Source: Clostridium sp. 1001275B_160808_H3
GTDB lineage: Bacteria; Bacillota; Clostridia; Clostridiales; Clostridiaceae
Direction: 5' to 3'
Assembly: GCF_015550425.1 (NCBI RefSeq)
Contig: NZ_JADNAT010000017.1
Span: 12,415 to 76,414, forward strand
Length of the DNA: 64,000 bases
The translations under genes were made by a program, and so were the position numbers. Below the pieces are notes generated by a model that saw nothing but the letters and a program-made list of their open reading frames with translations, had not been told where the DNA came from and made no database searches. Numbering within the stretch: position 1 is the stretch's first letter; each line of letters opens with the position of its first letter. Positions 27,569-36,734 of this stretch are shown here, piece after piece.

Positions 27569-28309
27569 TTGAAGCTGAAGGAGATTATAGGGATAAAAAA
27601 TAAATCTGTAATATCTATAATTGGATGTGGTGGGAAAACAACTTTAATGTATTTATTAGCAAATGATCTTAAAGATGATAATAAAGTTTTAATATCAACT
27701 ACAACAAAAATTCTCGTTCCAACAAGAGATGAAGTGGATTTTTTAGCTGTAGGTGAAAACCAATATCACTCTATAAGGGATAAGAAGAATAATGGAATTT
27801 ACGCATATTCTAAAGCTATAACTAAAGAAAATAAATTTATAGGTATAAATGAAAGTGATATAAAAACGTTAACAAAAGATTTTGATTTTATATTATTAGA
27901 AGCTGATGGCTCTAAAAGGAAACCAATTAAGGGCTGGAATGATACTGAACCAGTCATTTCTAGTGAGACAAACTTAACTATAGGAGTTATGAGTCTTGAA
28001 TCATTAGGATTAGAAATAAATGATAATAATGTGCATAGATTATGTGAATTTAATGATCTTACTAATAGTTCTCTAGGAGAAGTTATAAATATAAATCATT
28101 TTGTAAAAGTAATATTTAATAAAGATGGTTTGTTTAAGTATTCTAAGGGTGAAAGGTTATTATTTCTAAATAAGGTAGAGACAATTGATGAAAATAATTT
28201 AAAGTTACTTATTAAGGAAATTATCAAAAGAAATGAAAAGGATAAGTTGTTAGATAAAATTATATATGGAAGTTTAAAAAATAAAATTTATAAAATAGTG
28301 TTAATGTAG
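27569..28309 (+). CDS. yqeC: YqeC: accessory protein for selenium-dependent molybdenum hydroxylase
   Basis: 246 residues with a P-loop near the N-terminus (ISIIGCGGKTTLMYLLA), STTTKI and LLEADGSKRKPIKGW, the last being characteristic of YqeC. The family is known only from genomic association with selenium-dependent molybdenum hydroxylases and orphan selD. The start is TTG at 27569 after GGGAG. It is the first gene of a run with yqeB and two molybdopterin-binding proteins. Confidence 0.87.
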   Translation: MKLKEIIGIKNKSVISIIGCGGKTTLMYLLANDLKDDNKVLISTTTKILVPTRDEVDFLAVGENQYHSIRDKKNNGIYAYSKAITKENKFIGINESDIKTLTKDFDFILLEADGSKRKPIKGWNDTEPVISSETNLTIGVMSLESLGLEINDNNVHRLCEFNDLTNSSLGEVININHFVKVIFNKDGLFKYSKGERLLFLNKVETIDENNLKLLIKEIIKRNEKDKLLDKIIYGSLKNKIYKIVLM

Positions 28310-28412
28310 AGTTTATAGATTACTAATTTAGAAGAGATTTATTTAAGTGAAGTAGTAAAGTTAAAGATATATATTTATTTTAATATAAATGATAAGAAAG
28401 AGGATGGGAGCT

Positions 28413-29219
28413 ATGGATTTAGGGACTGTAATAGTAAGAGGTGGAGGAGATATAGCATCTGGAACAATACAAAAGTTATATAGAAGTGGATTTAATGTAT
28501 TAGTTTTAGAAATAGAAAAACCAACTGCAATTAGAAGAAACGTAGCATTTAGTGATGCTATATATAATGGAAAAGCTGAGGTAGAAGGAATAAAAGCAAT
28601 TCGTGCATATAATCTAGATGATATAAATAATGCATTTAAGAATAAATTTATTCCAATAGTAGTAGATGCTAATGGAGAGTTTATTAATAAAATTAAGCCA
28701 TTTGTAGTAGTGGATGCCATACTAGCTAAAAAAAATTTAGGAACCAATAAGGAAATGGCACCAATAACAATAGCACTAGGACCAGGATTTGAGGCTGGTG
28801 TTGATGTTGATGTTGTTATAGAAACAATGAGGGGGCATAACCTAGGAAGGTTAATATTTGAAGGTTATGCAATGCCTAATACTGGTGTACCAGGAGAAAT
28901 TGCTGGTTATTCAAAAGAGAGAGTAATATATAGTGAAGCAAATGGAGTTATAAAAAATTATAAATTTATAGGTGACATAGTTAAAAAAGGTGAAGTTTTG
29001 GCAGCAATAGGTAATGAAAAAGTATTAGCACCTATAGATGGGTTACTTAGAGGTATTATAAAAGATGGAACAAGAGTTGAAGTAGGATTAAAAATAGGAG
29101 ATATAGATCCAAGGTTAAAAGAAATAAATAATTATACTACAATTTCAGATAAAGCTAGAAATATAGGAGGTGGTGTATTAGAAGCTTTATTAATGATTAA
29201 AAATAAAAAAGGTATATGA
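28413..29219 (+). CDS. yqeB: YqeB: selenium-dependent molybdenum hydroxylase maturation protein
   Basis: 268 residues. The start region has VIVRGGGDIASGTIQKLYRSGF, shown by the parts VIVRGGGDIASG and TIQKLY, and a C-terminal lipoyl-like hairpin segment (IVKKGEVLAAIGNEKVLAPI). YqeB family proteins are markers of selenium-dependent molybdenum hydroxylase systems. I chose ATG 28413, 9 nt after GAGG; ATGs at 28389 and 28404 are alternatives. Confidence 0.85.
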   Translation: MDLGTVIVRGGGDIASGTIQKLYRSGFNVLVLEIEKPTAIRRNVAFSDAIYNGKAEVEGIKAIRAYNLDDINNAFKNKFIPIVVDANGEFINKIKPFVVVDAILAKKNLGTNKEMAPITIALGPGFEAGVDVDVVIETMRGHNLGRLIFEGYAMPNTGVPGEIAGYSKERVIYSEANGVIKNYKFIGDIVKKGEVLAAIGNEKVLAPIDGLLRGIIKDGTRVEVGLKIGDIDPRLKEINNYTTISDKARNIGGGVLEALLMIKNKKGI

Positions 29220-29283
29220 AGTTTTTATTAATTATGTATAAAAATAATTCCTAATTAAAACATGAGAATTAGTCAAGAAAGGT

Positions 29284-29781
29284 ATGGGATTAATGATAAC
29301 AGCAGGGCTGATAACTGTAGATGATAAAGAATATAAAAAGGGAGATGATGATTATAGGGAAAAAATAATTAAAAGATATTTAGAAAATAGAGGGCATCAA
29401 ATATTAAGATGTAAAATTTTAAAAAGTAATCAAGTAGATATAGAAAATGAAATGAAGTATATGAGTGATGAACTGAAAGTAGATTTAATACTAACAAGCG
29501 GAGGAATTGGATGTCGCCCAACAGATATTGTTCCAGAGGCAACAAGAAATATAATTATAAAAGAAGTAAGTGGTATTTCAGAGGGAATAAGATACTATAA
29601 TTTGCAAATGAGTAAAAATATAATGCTCTCAAGAGGGGTTTCTGGTATTAGAGAAAAAACATTAATAGTTAATTTACCAGAGAATCCTAAATTTCTAATT
29701 TCATCCTTAGATTTTGCTTTAGGAACAATTGAATATGGAGTAGAAATGGTAATTGGTAGAATAAAAGATTGTGTTATATGA
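29284..29781 (+). CDS. MogA/MoaB-like molybdopterin-binding protein
   Basis: 165 residues of the MoCF fold. The binding-site motif appears as LTSGGIGCRPTDIVPEAT, close to the usual GGTG-x3-R-D-x-TPEA but with PTD in place of RD, and PENPKFL near the end. It probably binds or adenylylates molybdopterin during molybdenum cofactor assembly. An ATG three codons downstream (29293) is an equally possible start. It overlaps the leader of the following MoeA-like gene. Confidence 0.78.
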   Translation: MGLMITAGLITVDDKEYKKGDDDYREKIIKRYLENRGHQILRCKILKSNQVDIENEMKYMSDELKVDLILTSGGIGCRPTDIVPEATRNIIIKEVSGISEGIRYYNLQMSKNIMLSRGVSGIREKTLIVNLPENPKFLISSLDFALGTIEYGVEMVIGRIKDCVI

Positions 29782-29797
29782 TAAAAGAGGTGAACAT

Positions 29798-30784
29798 ATG
29801 AAAGTTATAGATGTAAGAGAGGCTATAGGATGTGCTTTATGCCATGATATTACTAAAGTAGTTCCAGGAGAATTTAAAGGTGTAGCTTTTAAAAAGGGAC
29901 ATATAATTGAGGAAAAGGATATAGATGAGCTTTTATCAATAGGAAAAGATCATATTTATATATGGGATGAAGATGAAAATTTAGTTCATGAAAATGAAGC
30001 AGCAGAATTTCTTAAAGATATATGTGCAGGTAGTGGATTGACTTTTTCAGAAGTTAAGGAAGGGAAAATAGAATTCTTTGCTGCTATAGATGGACTCCTT
30101 AAAATAGATTTAGATTTACTTGTTAAATTAAACTCTATAGATGAAGTTATTCTATCAACTATTAAGAATGATACAGTTGTTAAAAAGGGAGATAAAATTG
30201 CTGCAACTAAGGTTATCCCATTAGCAATTAAAAAAGAAAAATTACTTAAAGTTCAAAGTGTTGTAAGTAAAAAGATAATAAATGTTATTCCAATTAAACC
30301 GAAAAAAGTTGCAATAGTTACAACTGGAAACGAAGTGTATTATGGAAGAATACAAGATGCATTTAAAGGTGTTATAGAAAAGAAGATATATCCATATGGT
30401 TGTGATATTATTGGACAAACAATTATAAAAGATAATTTAGTAGAAATAAAAGAAGCAATAAATTATTGGCTTGAAAAGGGTGCAGAAATGATACTTTGCA
30501 CTGGAGGAATGTCTGTTGATGCTGATGATTTAACGCCTAAAGCAATAAGGGAAATTGGAGCAGAAATTATTTCTTATGGTACTCCTATTTTTCCAGGCGC
30601 TATGTTCCTAATTTCTTATAAAGGAGACATACCAATATTAGGATTACCTGGAGGAGTAATTTTTTCAGAAAGCACTGCTTTTGATGTGATATTACCAAGA
30701 GTTTTAGCCGGAGAAAAATTAACTAAGTATGACATAGCAAGTTATAGTCATGGAGGCTTGTGCATTGCTAACGATTATATATAA
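29798..30784 (+). CDS. MoeA-like molybdopterin-binding protein
   Basis: 328 residues, shorter than canonical MoeA (~400). The MoCF domain in the C-terminal half carries VAIVTTGNEVYYG and CTGGMSVDADDLTP, then GLPGGVIFSEST. A proposed role is molybdenum insertion or handling of the cofactor for the selenium-dependent hydroxylase. The start is ATG 29798 with AGAGGTG; the open frame starting at 29771 overlaps the preceding gene and lacks an RBS. Confidence 0.78.
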   Translation: MKVIDVREAIGCALCHDITKVVPGEFKGVAFKKGHIIEEKDIDELLSIGKDHIYIWDEDENLVHENEAAEFLKDICAGSGLTFSEVKEGKIEFFAAIDGLLKIDLDLLVKLNSIDEVILSTIKNDTVVKKGDKIAATKVIPLAIKKEKLLKVQSVVSKKIINVIPIKPKKVAIVTTGNEVYYGRIQDAFKGVIEKKIYPYGCDIIGQTIIKDNLVEIKEAINYWLEKGAEMILCTGGMSVDADDLTPKAIREIGAEIISYGTPIFPGAMFLISYKGDIPILGLPGGVIFSESTAFDVILPRVLAGEKLTKYDIASYSHGGLCIANDYI

Positions 30785-31052
30785 GGTATAATAAAGATTT
30801 CAAATTTTAATAAGATATCTATATAATCGATATTAGCTACATATAATTAGTAGTTTGATAACTTATATTAAAGATTAAATAATATATTCGATTTTAATTT
30901 TTCTATTATGTTTAAGCAAGTTCTTTATCTATTTAATATACATATAGTTTTAATTATTTGTAATATTAATTGAAGCATATATAAAATTAGCGCTATAATT
31001 AAAGTATAAGATAAAATAAAGATGGTAAATTATAAAATGAAGAGGTGGCAGT

Positions 31053-31652
31053 ATGAATGTTATAGATTGTAAGGGACTAGCGTGTCCTATGCCTGTTATA
31101 AAAACAAAGAAATATTTTGACTTAGAAGATTCAAAGGAAACTTTAGTAATAGTAGATAACGAGGTTGCTAAAAATAATATATTAAGATTAGCTAAAGGAT
31201 TAAAGCTAAATAGTAGTTTTGAAGAAGAAAATGGATTATATACAATTCAATTAGCAAAGGGCGAATTTACTACAATACATCAAGATGTATATAAAGAAGA
31301 AATTGTTAATCAGACAGTTGCTCCAACTATATTAGTTTCATCAAATTTACTTGGTAATGGTGATGATAGATTAGGGGAAACTCTAATGAAAGTATATATT
31401 AATACATTAGCGGAAGCAGAGGTGCTACCAGAAAATTTAATGTTCATAAATGGTGGAGTAAAGTTAACTTGTTCTGGGTCAGATGTTTTAGATAGTTTAA
31501 ATTCTATGAGAGAAAAAGGTGTAAACATAATAAGCTGTGGAGCATGCCTTGATTTTTATAACTTAAAGGACGAGCTTAAAGTTGGCGAGATTGGAAATAT
31601 GTATCAAATTATAGACTTAATGAATAGAAGTGGAAATACTATAAAATTATAA
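31053..31652 (+). CDS. yedF: YedF: selenium metabolism protein (TusA-like plus DsrE-like)
   Basis: 199 residues in two parts. Residues 1-70 are TusA-like with the persulfide-type cysteine in CKGLACPMPVIKTKK. Residues ~90-199 are DsrE-like with CGACLDFYNL. This fusion is the YedF family that accompanies selD in selenium-using bacteria, probably delivering selenium. RBS AGAGGTGG. The 268-nt gap before it (30785-31052) holds no feature I can support. Confidence 0.87.
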   Translation: MNVIDCKGLACPMPVIKTKKYFDLEDSKETLVIVDNEVAKNNILRLAKGLKLNSSFEEENGLYTIQLAKGEFTTIHQDVYKEEIVNQTVAPTILVSSNLLGNGDDRLGETLMKVYINTLAEAEVLPENLMFINGGVKLTCSGSDVLDSLNSMREKGVNIISCGACLDFYNLKDELKVGEIGNMYQIIDLMNRSGNTIKL

Positions 31653-31654
31653 AT

Positions 31655-31684
31655 ATAAAAGCTACGATAAATAGAAAATGCTTT
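31655..31684. repeat. Solo left-end remnant of the giant hairpin element (family C)
   Basis: AATATAAAAGCTACGATAAA followed by TAGA and ATGCT matches the left end of the copy at 58257-58286 almost base for base. The rest of the element is absent. It lies directly after yedF, and full copies also sit right after stop codons. Confidence 0.6.
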
Positions 31685-31787
31685 GTATTTATATTTTTCA
31701 AAATTTTTTCATTATTTTATTTATAAACTGCATATTTTAATAGTAGAAAGTTATTGGAATTAGTAAATTTAATAAGATATAAAGGGG

Positions 31788-31810
31788 GTCGCGTTTCGTT
31801 ACCACCTTTG
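31788..31810. repeat. G/C-richer motif shared with the window end
   Basis: GTCGCGTTTCGTTACCACCTTTG resembles ATCACGTTTCGTGAGACCCTTTG at 63850-63873 (the shared core is CGTTTCGT). Both are unusually GC-rich for intergenic sequence here. They may be ends or scars of a mobile element; nothing coding was recognised. Confidence 0.35.
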
Positions 31811-31893
31811 CATATATAACCGATGAAGTGTCATGTGTAGTCTAAATCAATGTGATGATTTTTTGTCAATAAAACACAAAATTTTTAGTGAAG

Positions 31894-31925
31894 AATAGAT
31901 AATTACACAGAATTATCTATTTTCT
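31894..31925. terminator. Hairpin between yedF and NUDIX genes
   Basis: A perfect 11-bp stem AATAGATAATT/AATTATCTATT with a 6-nt loop lies 9 nt past the NUDIX stop. It probably terminates both converging transcripts. Confidence 0.6.
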
Positions 31926-31929
31926 ATAT

Positions 31930-32490
31930 TTAATAAAATTGTTTAATCTTTTGATTGAATTTTTCATATAGCTTAATCATATCTAGCTCTGTTGAGTAAA
32001 CTCCAACCTCATCTATTGGAATCCATTTAACGCCACTATTTTCATCTTCTTTTATGAAAAGTTCATCATTTTCATCAGCTTCTAATAAATAAGCAACTGA
32101 TAAATGTAGGTGAGAAGCGATTTCTTTACCTTTTTTTATATGTGCAGGAACAGGTAAAACATCTAATGAAAAAATTTTATTATCTAATGCTTTTATATTT
32201 TTAACACCTGTTTCTTCTTTAGCTTCTTTTATAGCAACGTAAAGTAAATCTTCATCCCCATCAGCATGGCCACCAGTCCAAGACCAAGAGTTATATATAT
32301 TATGATAAATCATAAGGACTTTTGTTTTATCTTTATTTACTATGTATCCAGAACTAGTGATATGGGCAAGTGGGTTTTCCCTAGTTAAAAGATTATTAAA
32401 ATTATTTATTGCATATAAAATTGCTTCTTTATCGGCTATTTCCTGTTTAGTATAAGGTACATAGCTTTTAATTTCTTCTATCCAACTCAT
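31930..32490 (-). CDS. NUDIX hydrolase
   Basis: 186 residues. The Nudix box is intact from GGHADGDEDLLYVAIKEAKE to ETGV (pattern G-x5-E-x7-xE-xx-EExG, residues ~91-113). Upstream HITSSGYIVN and downstream WIPIDEV are usual for the fold. It hydrolyses a nucleoside diphosphate-linked substrate that cannot be specified. It is a single-gene unit. Confidence 0.87.
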   Translation of the reverse strand: MSWIEEIKSYVPYTKQEIADKEAILYAINNFNNLLTRENPLAHITSSGYIVNKDKTKVLMIYHNIYNSWSWTGGHADGDEDLLYVAIKEAKEETGVKNIKALDNKIFSLDVLPVPAHIKKGKEIASHLHLSVAYLLEADENDELFIKEDENSGVKWIPIDEVGVYSTELDMIKLYEKFNQKIKQFY

Positions 32491-32678
32491 AAATTTCTCC
32501 TTTGAATTACTAATTTTATTAATTTTAATTATATAACAAAATATGTGATTAAACTATTAGCCTATAGAAAAATAAATATGTAACATATGAAAATATAGTC
32601 GAATAAAATATATCGATGTAGTATATGAAATAGAAACATCGGCATAATTTAAGTTCAGGATGTAAGAGAGGATACAAA

Positions 32679-33524
32679 ATGCAAATTGGTATAAGGGCAT
32701 TAGACGAGAGTTTGAACTTGCAGAAAAAAAAGAACCCTCTTATACACTGTATCTCTAATTCAGTTTCAGCAAAAGATCTAGCACAAGGAATTTTATGCTA
32801 TAATGGTCACTCAATATTTAGTAATTCTACTGAAGAATCACCAGATATAACTTCAAAATGTGATTGCCTATTAATTAATTTAGAAGATTTAAATGCAGCA
32901 AGAGTAGATATAATAGAAAAAGCAATTAGAGTAGCAAGAAGAAAAGGTATCCCTGTAGTTTTAGATATAATGGGAGTTGATTTTTCGTTTTTTAGAAAAG
33001 AAATAGCATTAAGATTCATAAATAGATACAATATAAACGTCGTTAAGGGAAAGTTAGAGGAATTTAAAGTATTAATCCAAAGTGATGATAAATTAAAGAA
33101 CAAAGACTTTACCAGTTCAAGGGTAAAAGAAAATATAGAGGTTAGAGTGAGCTTAAGAAGTTTTTCAAAAAGATTTAACACCATAACAGTAGTTCAGTGT
33201 GAAGATTATTATTTAACTGATGGATTTAGTGAGTTTTATTTAGAAGGTGAGCGAGAAAGGTTTAATAATATATTTGGTGTTGAATCAATATTGTGTGGAT
33301 TAATTTCTGTAGGGGTTGCATCTGCAAGCAATAATGAACAAATATTTAGAGCCGTCTTAGTTGCTATTATGACTATAGCAGTAAGTGAAAAAATAGCTGT
33401 ACAAAAGAACTTAAAACCTGAAAAAAATATATGGTTAAAAGAGTACTTATTAGATGAAATAGAGAATATAAATTCAGAAAAACTAAATAGATTAGCAAAA
33501 GTTGAATATTCATTTGTAAGATAA
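32679..33524 (+). CDS. Divergent hydroxyethylthiazole kinase-like protein (ThiM family)
   Basis: 281 residues aligning by eye with ThiM: NPLIHCISNSVSAKDLAQGIL near the N-terminus (usual NPLVHxITNxV), VVLDIMGVDFSFFR where ThiM has DPVGVGAT-xR, and FGVESILCGLISVGVA where ThiM has the GxGCxLxAxIA nucleotide/catalytic turn. The loss of the DPVGVGAT and GTGC glycines suggests altered or lost kinase activity. There is no TPP riboswitch upstream and no thiE or thiD next to it. It could be a pseudoenzyme or have a different substrate. Confidence 0.65.
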   Translation: MQIGIRALDESLNLQKKKNPLIHCISNSVSAKDLAQGILCYNGHSIFSNSTEESPDITSKCDCLLINLEDLNAARVDIIEKAIRVARRKGIPVVLDIMGVDFSFFRKEIALRFINRYNINVVKGKLEEFKVLIQSDDKLKNKDFTSSRVKENIEVRVSLRSFSKRFNTITVVQCEDYYLTDGFSEFYLEGERERFNNIFGVESILCGLISVGVASASNNEQIFRAVLVAIMTIAVSEKIAVQKNLKPEKNIWLKEYLLDEIENINSEKLNRLAKVEYSFVR

Positions 33525-33566
33525 AGAAGATAAAATATTAACATCAAAAAGTAATTAATAAAAATT

Positions 33567-33596
33567 AAAAAGCTTTGGATATATCCAAAGCTTTTT
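33567..33596. terminator. Bidirectional terminator between the ThiM-like gene and tRNA-fMet
   Basis: A 30-nt perfect palindrome (AAAAAGCTTTGGATA and its complement) ends next to the tRNA 3' end. Confidence 0.85.
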
Positions 33597-33672
<76 letters not shown>

Positions 33673-33776
33673 ATATTAAGTTACTAACCTTAGTCAGTGA
33701 ATTAAGTATATCATTATTATAACATAAAGTAAAGGAAGATATGCAAAAATTTTTAGAATTTTTTTAAAAAAAGTAC

Positions 33777-33805
33777 TTGAAAAACGTTTACAGATGGTTT
33801 ATTAT
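33777..33805 (+). promoter_or_regulatory. Promoter of the ribose operon
   Basis: TTGAAA (33777-33782) and TATTAT (33800-33805) with a 17-nt spacer. The spacer carries TGAAAAACGTTTACA (33778-33792), which resembles a catabolite-response element but with one extra base, so CcpA control is only possible. Confidence 0.65.
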
Positions 33806-33807
33806 AT

Positions 33808-33837
33808 AGTTAACCGATTTAGTAAACCGATTTACTA
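33808..33837. promoter_or_regulatory. Tandem LacI-type operators of the ribose operon
   Basis: GTAAACCGATTTAC (33822-33835) is a LacI-family palindrome with a central CG. A second, partly overlapping copy GTTAACCGATTTAG starts 13 nt earlier. Both lie just downstream of the -10 and so would block transcription when bound, most likely by RbsR encoded at the operon's end. Confidence 0.65.
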
Positions 33838-33864
33838 AAAAATAATTATTTAGGAGAGAGATTT

Positions 33865-34794
33865 ATGAATAAGATATGTGTACTTGGAAGCATGAATATG
33901 GATTTAGTTTTAAAGGTTAAGGATATACCACAAGTAGGAGAAACTATTTTATCAAAATCTTTTGAAAAGATATCAGGTGGAAAGGGAGCAAATCAAGCAG
34001 TAGCAGCTAAAAGAAGTGGCTCAGAAGTAGTAATGATATCTAAGATAGGTAGAGATGATAATGGCTTAATACTTAAAAATAAATTAAAAGAAGATAATAT
34101 AGATGTAAGTTTTATATATGAAGATGAAAAAGAAGCAACAGGAATGGCAATTATAATGGTTAACGATAACGGAAACAATTCAATAATAGTTGTTCCAGGA
34201 TCCAATATGACAATAAATGAAGAAGAAATTAATAAATCAGAAAAAGCATTAAAAGAAAGTGATATATTAATATCTCAATTTGAAACACCAGAAGAAATTA
34301 CTTTTAAAGCATTTAAAAAGGCTAAGGATTTTGGAAAAGTAACAATACTAAATCCTGCGCCAGCTAAAAAAATAAATGATGAACTTTTAAAAGTAACAGA
34401 TATTATAGTACCAAATGAAACAGAAGCAGAAGTTTTAACTGGTATAAAAGTAGAAAATTTAGAAGATGCAAAAAAAGCAGCAGAAGTTTTCTTAAATAAA
34501 GGAGTTAAATTTGTAATTATAACTTTAGGATCAAGGGGAGCTGCAGTAATAGGAAAAGAATTTAGTGAAGTAGTACCAGCATTTAAAGTAAATGCAATAG
34601 ATACAACAGCTGCAGGAGATAGCTTTATAGGAGGCTTAAGTTCAAAGTTAGATGTGAAAAATCTAAATAAAGAAAACCTTATAAAAGCAGTAACATTTGG
34701 AAATAAGGTATCATCAATAGCAGTTCAAAGAAAAGGAGCACAACCTTCAATACCATATTTAAAAGAAGTGGAAGAGGTTTATGGAGAGGAGTAA
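33865..34794 (+). CDS. rbsK: Ribokinase
   Basis: Phosphorylates ribose to ribose-5-phosphate. 309 residues of the PfkB fold: GSMNMDLV at the start, [16 protein letters not shown] (residues ~37-52) and the catalytic [12 protein letters not shown] near 245-256. It is the first gene behind the RbsR operators; rbsD begins 5 nt after it. Confidence 0.95.
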   Translation: MNKICVLGSMNMDLVLKVKDIPQVGETILSKSFEKISGGKGANQAVAAKRSGSEVVMISKIGRDDNGLILKNKLKEDNIDVSFIYEDEKEATGMAIIMVNDNGNNSIIVVPGSNMTINEEEINKSEKALKESDILISQFETPEEITFKAFKKAKDFGKVTILNPAPAKKINDELLKVTDIIVPNETEAEVLTGIKVENLEDAKKAAEVFLNKGVKFVIITLGSRGAAVIGKEFSEVVPAFKVNAIDTTAAGDSFIGGLSSKLDVKNLNKENLIKAVTFGNKVSSIAVQRKGAQPSIPYLKEVEEVYGEE

Positions 34795-34799
34795 TACTA

Positions 34800-35195
34800 A
34801 TGAGAAAGACATCATTATTAAATAGTAATTTAAGTTCAGTAATATCAAAAATGGGACACACAGATATGTTAGCAATTGGTGACTGTGGTTTACCAATACC
34901 AAATGAAACAGAAAGAATAGACCTAGCATTAATAAATGGAATTCCAACATTTATGCAAACTTTAAAAGCAACATTAGAAGAACTACAAATAGAAGAAGTA
35001 ATATTAGCAAAAGAAACAGAAGATATAAGTCCGAAACTTTTTAAAGAAATAAAAGAAATTATAGGAGATGTAAAAATAACATTTGTATCTCATGAAGAAT
35101 TGAAAAGAAACTTAAAGGAATGTAAGGCAGTAGTTAGAACAGGTGAACAAACACCGTATGCAAATATAATTTTAAAATCAGGAGTTGTATTTTAG
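34800..35195 (+). CDS. rbsD: D-ribose pyranase
   Basis: Interconverts pyranose and furanose forms of ribose for ribokinase. 131 residues with the catalytic His in [15 protein letters not shown] and the C-terminal [26 protein letters not shown] lies inside the end of rbsK. Confidence 0.94.
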   Translation: MRKTSLLNSNLSSVISKMGHTDMLAIGDCGLPIPNETERIDLALINGIPTFMQTLKATLEELQIEEVILAKETEDISPKLFKEIKEIIGDVKITFVSHEELKRNLKECKAVVRTGEQTPYANIILKSGVVF

Positions 35196-35212
35196 TTAAG
35201 GAGGGTATTTAT

Positions 35213-36718
35213 ATGAGTACAAGAATACCAATGCTAAGAATGGAGGGAGTATCAAAGATATTCCCAGGGGTTAAGGCCCTAGATAATGTTGATATAACAG
35301 CTTATGGTGGAGAAGTTACAGCTTTAATGGGTGAAAATGGAGCTGGTAAGTCTACATTGATGAAGATATTAAGTGGAGTATATCAAAAAGATGAAGGTAA
35401 AGTATTTATAGATGGAGAAGAAGCACATATCAAAGGAATAAAATCAGCAGAAGAATATGGTGTTACTATTATCCATCAAGAAATGAGTGTCTTAAATAAC
35501 TTAACAGTTGCAGAAAATATATTCTTAGGAAATGAAAAGTATCATAAGTTTACTGGGAAAATAAATAAAAAGGAACTTATAGAAAGAAGTAAATTATTCT
35601 TAGATCAAATAGGTGCAAATATAAATCCAAATACTCTTGTTTCTAGCTTAAATGTTGGGGAAAAGCAAATGGTAGAAATAGCAAAAGCTTTAACTAAGAA
35701 TGCAAGAGTAATAATAATGGATGAGCCAACTACAGCTTTAACAGAAGTAGAAACTAAGAATTTATTTAAAGTAATAGACAGCTTAAAGAAAAAAGGAATT
35801 GCAATAATTTATATATCTCATAGAATGGAAGAAATATTTGCTATATGTGATAGAGTTGAAGTTCTTAGGGATGGAAAATATGCAGGGAATGCCTTAATTA
35901 AAGATATTGATAATGACAAATTAATTTCAATGATGGTTGGGAGAAAAATAGAAGACCAATTCCCTTACAGAGAAGTAAAGGTTGGAAAAGATATTTTAGA
36001 AGTTGAAAATTTAAATTCAAATGTTGGAATAAAAGATATAAGTTTCAGCGTAAAAGAAGGAGAAATCTTAGGAATAGCTGGTCTTATGGGATCTGGAAGA
36101 ACAGAAGTTGCAAAAACAATCTTTGGAGAATATAAAAAGACTTCTGGAACAATAAAGATTAAAGGAAAAGAAATTGATATAAAAAATATTCAAGAAGCAA
36201 TAGATAATGGAATTTGCTATTTATCAGAAGATAGAAAAAAAGAAGGCTGTGTTCTTAGCTTATCTGTAGCTGAAAATATGATTTTATCTAATTTAAAAAA
36301 ATATGAAAGCAAAATGATGGCTATAGATAAAAATAAAGCAACAAAAGATGTTGATTATTACATAGATAAAATTAAGATAAAAACACCGAATAGAGATCAA
36401 TTAATAAAAAATTTAAGTGGAGGTAATCAACAAAAGGTTATACTTGCAAAATGGCTTATGTTATCTCCAGAAGTATTAATAATTGATGAACCTACAAGGG
36501 GGATAGATGTAGGAGCAAAGAAGGAAATATACGAATTATTAAATGAACTTAAAGCATCTGGAAAGGCGATAATAATGATATCTTCAGATTTACCAGAAGT
36601 TTTAGGAATAAGTGATAGAATTCTTGTTATGAGTGAAGGAAAAATATCAGGAGAATTAAAAAGAGAAGAAGCTTCACAAGAAAGCATAATGAAATTAGCT
36701 GTTGGAATGAATAAATAG
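35213..36718 (+). CDS. rbsA: Ribose ABC transporter, ATP-binding protein
   Basis: 501 residues with two ATPase domains. The first has [29 protein letters not shown] and [10 protein letters not shown]; the second has [25 protein letters not shown] and [10 protein letters not shown]. This two-domain layout is that of sugar transporters of the RbsA/MglA type. It pairs with RbsC in the membrane. Confidence 0.95.
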   Translation: MSTRIPMLRMEGVSKIFPGVKALDNVDITAYGGEVTALMGENGAGKSTLMKILSGVYQKDEGKVFIDGEEAHIKGIKSAEEYGVTIIHQEMSVLNNLTVAENIFLGNEKYHKFTGKINKKELIERSKLFLDQIGANINPNTLVSSLNVGEKQMVEIAKALTKNARVIIMDEPTTALTEVETKNLFKVIDSLKKKGIAIIYISHRMEEIFAICDRVEVLRDGKYAGNALIKDIDNDKLISMMVGRKIEDQFPYREVKVGKDILEVENLNSNVGIKDISFSVKEGEILGIAGLMGSGRTEVAKTIFGEYKKTSGTIKIKGKEIDIKNIQEAIDNGICYLSEDRKKEGCVLSLSVAENMILSNLKKYESKMMAIDKNKATKDVDYYIDKIKIKTPNRDQLIKNLSGGNQQKVILAKWLMLSPEVLIIDEPTRGIDVGAKKEIYELLNELKASGKAIIMISSDLPEVLGISDRILVMSEGKISGELKREEASQESIMKLAVGMNK

Positions 36719-36734
36719 TTGGGAGGATACAATT

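Noticed and set aside
32520..32678. TPP riboswitch before the ThiM-like gene
   Set aside because: No CTGAGA-type or other thi-box conserved segment is present.
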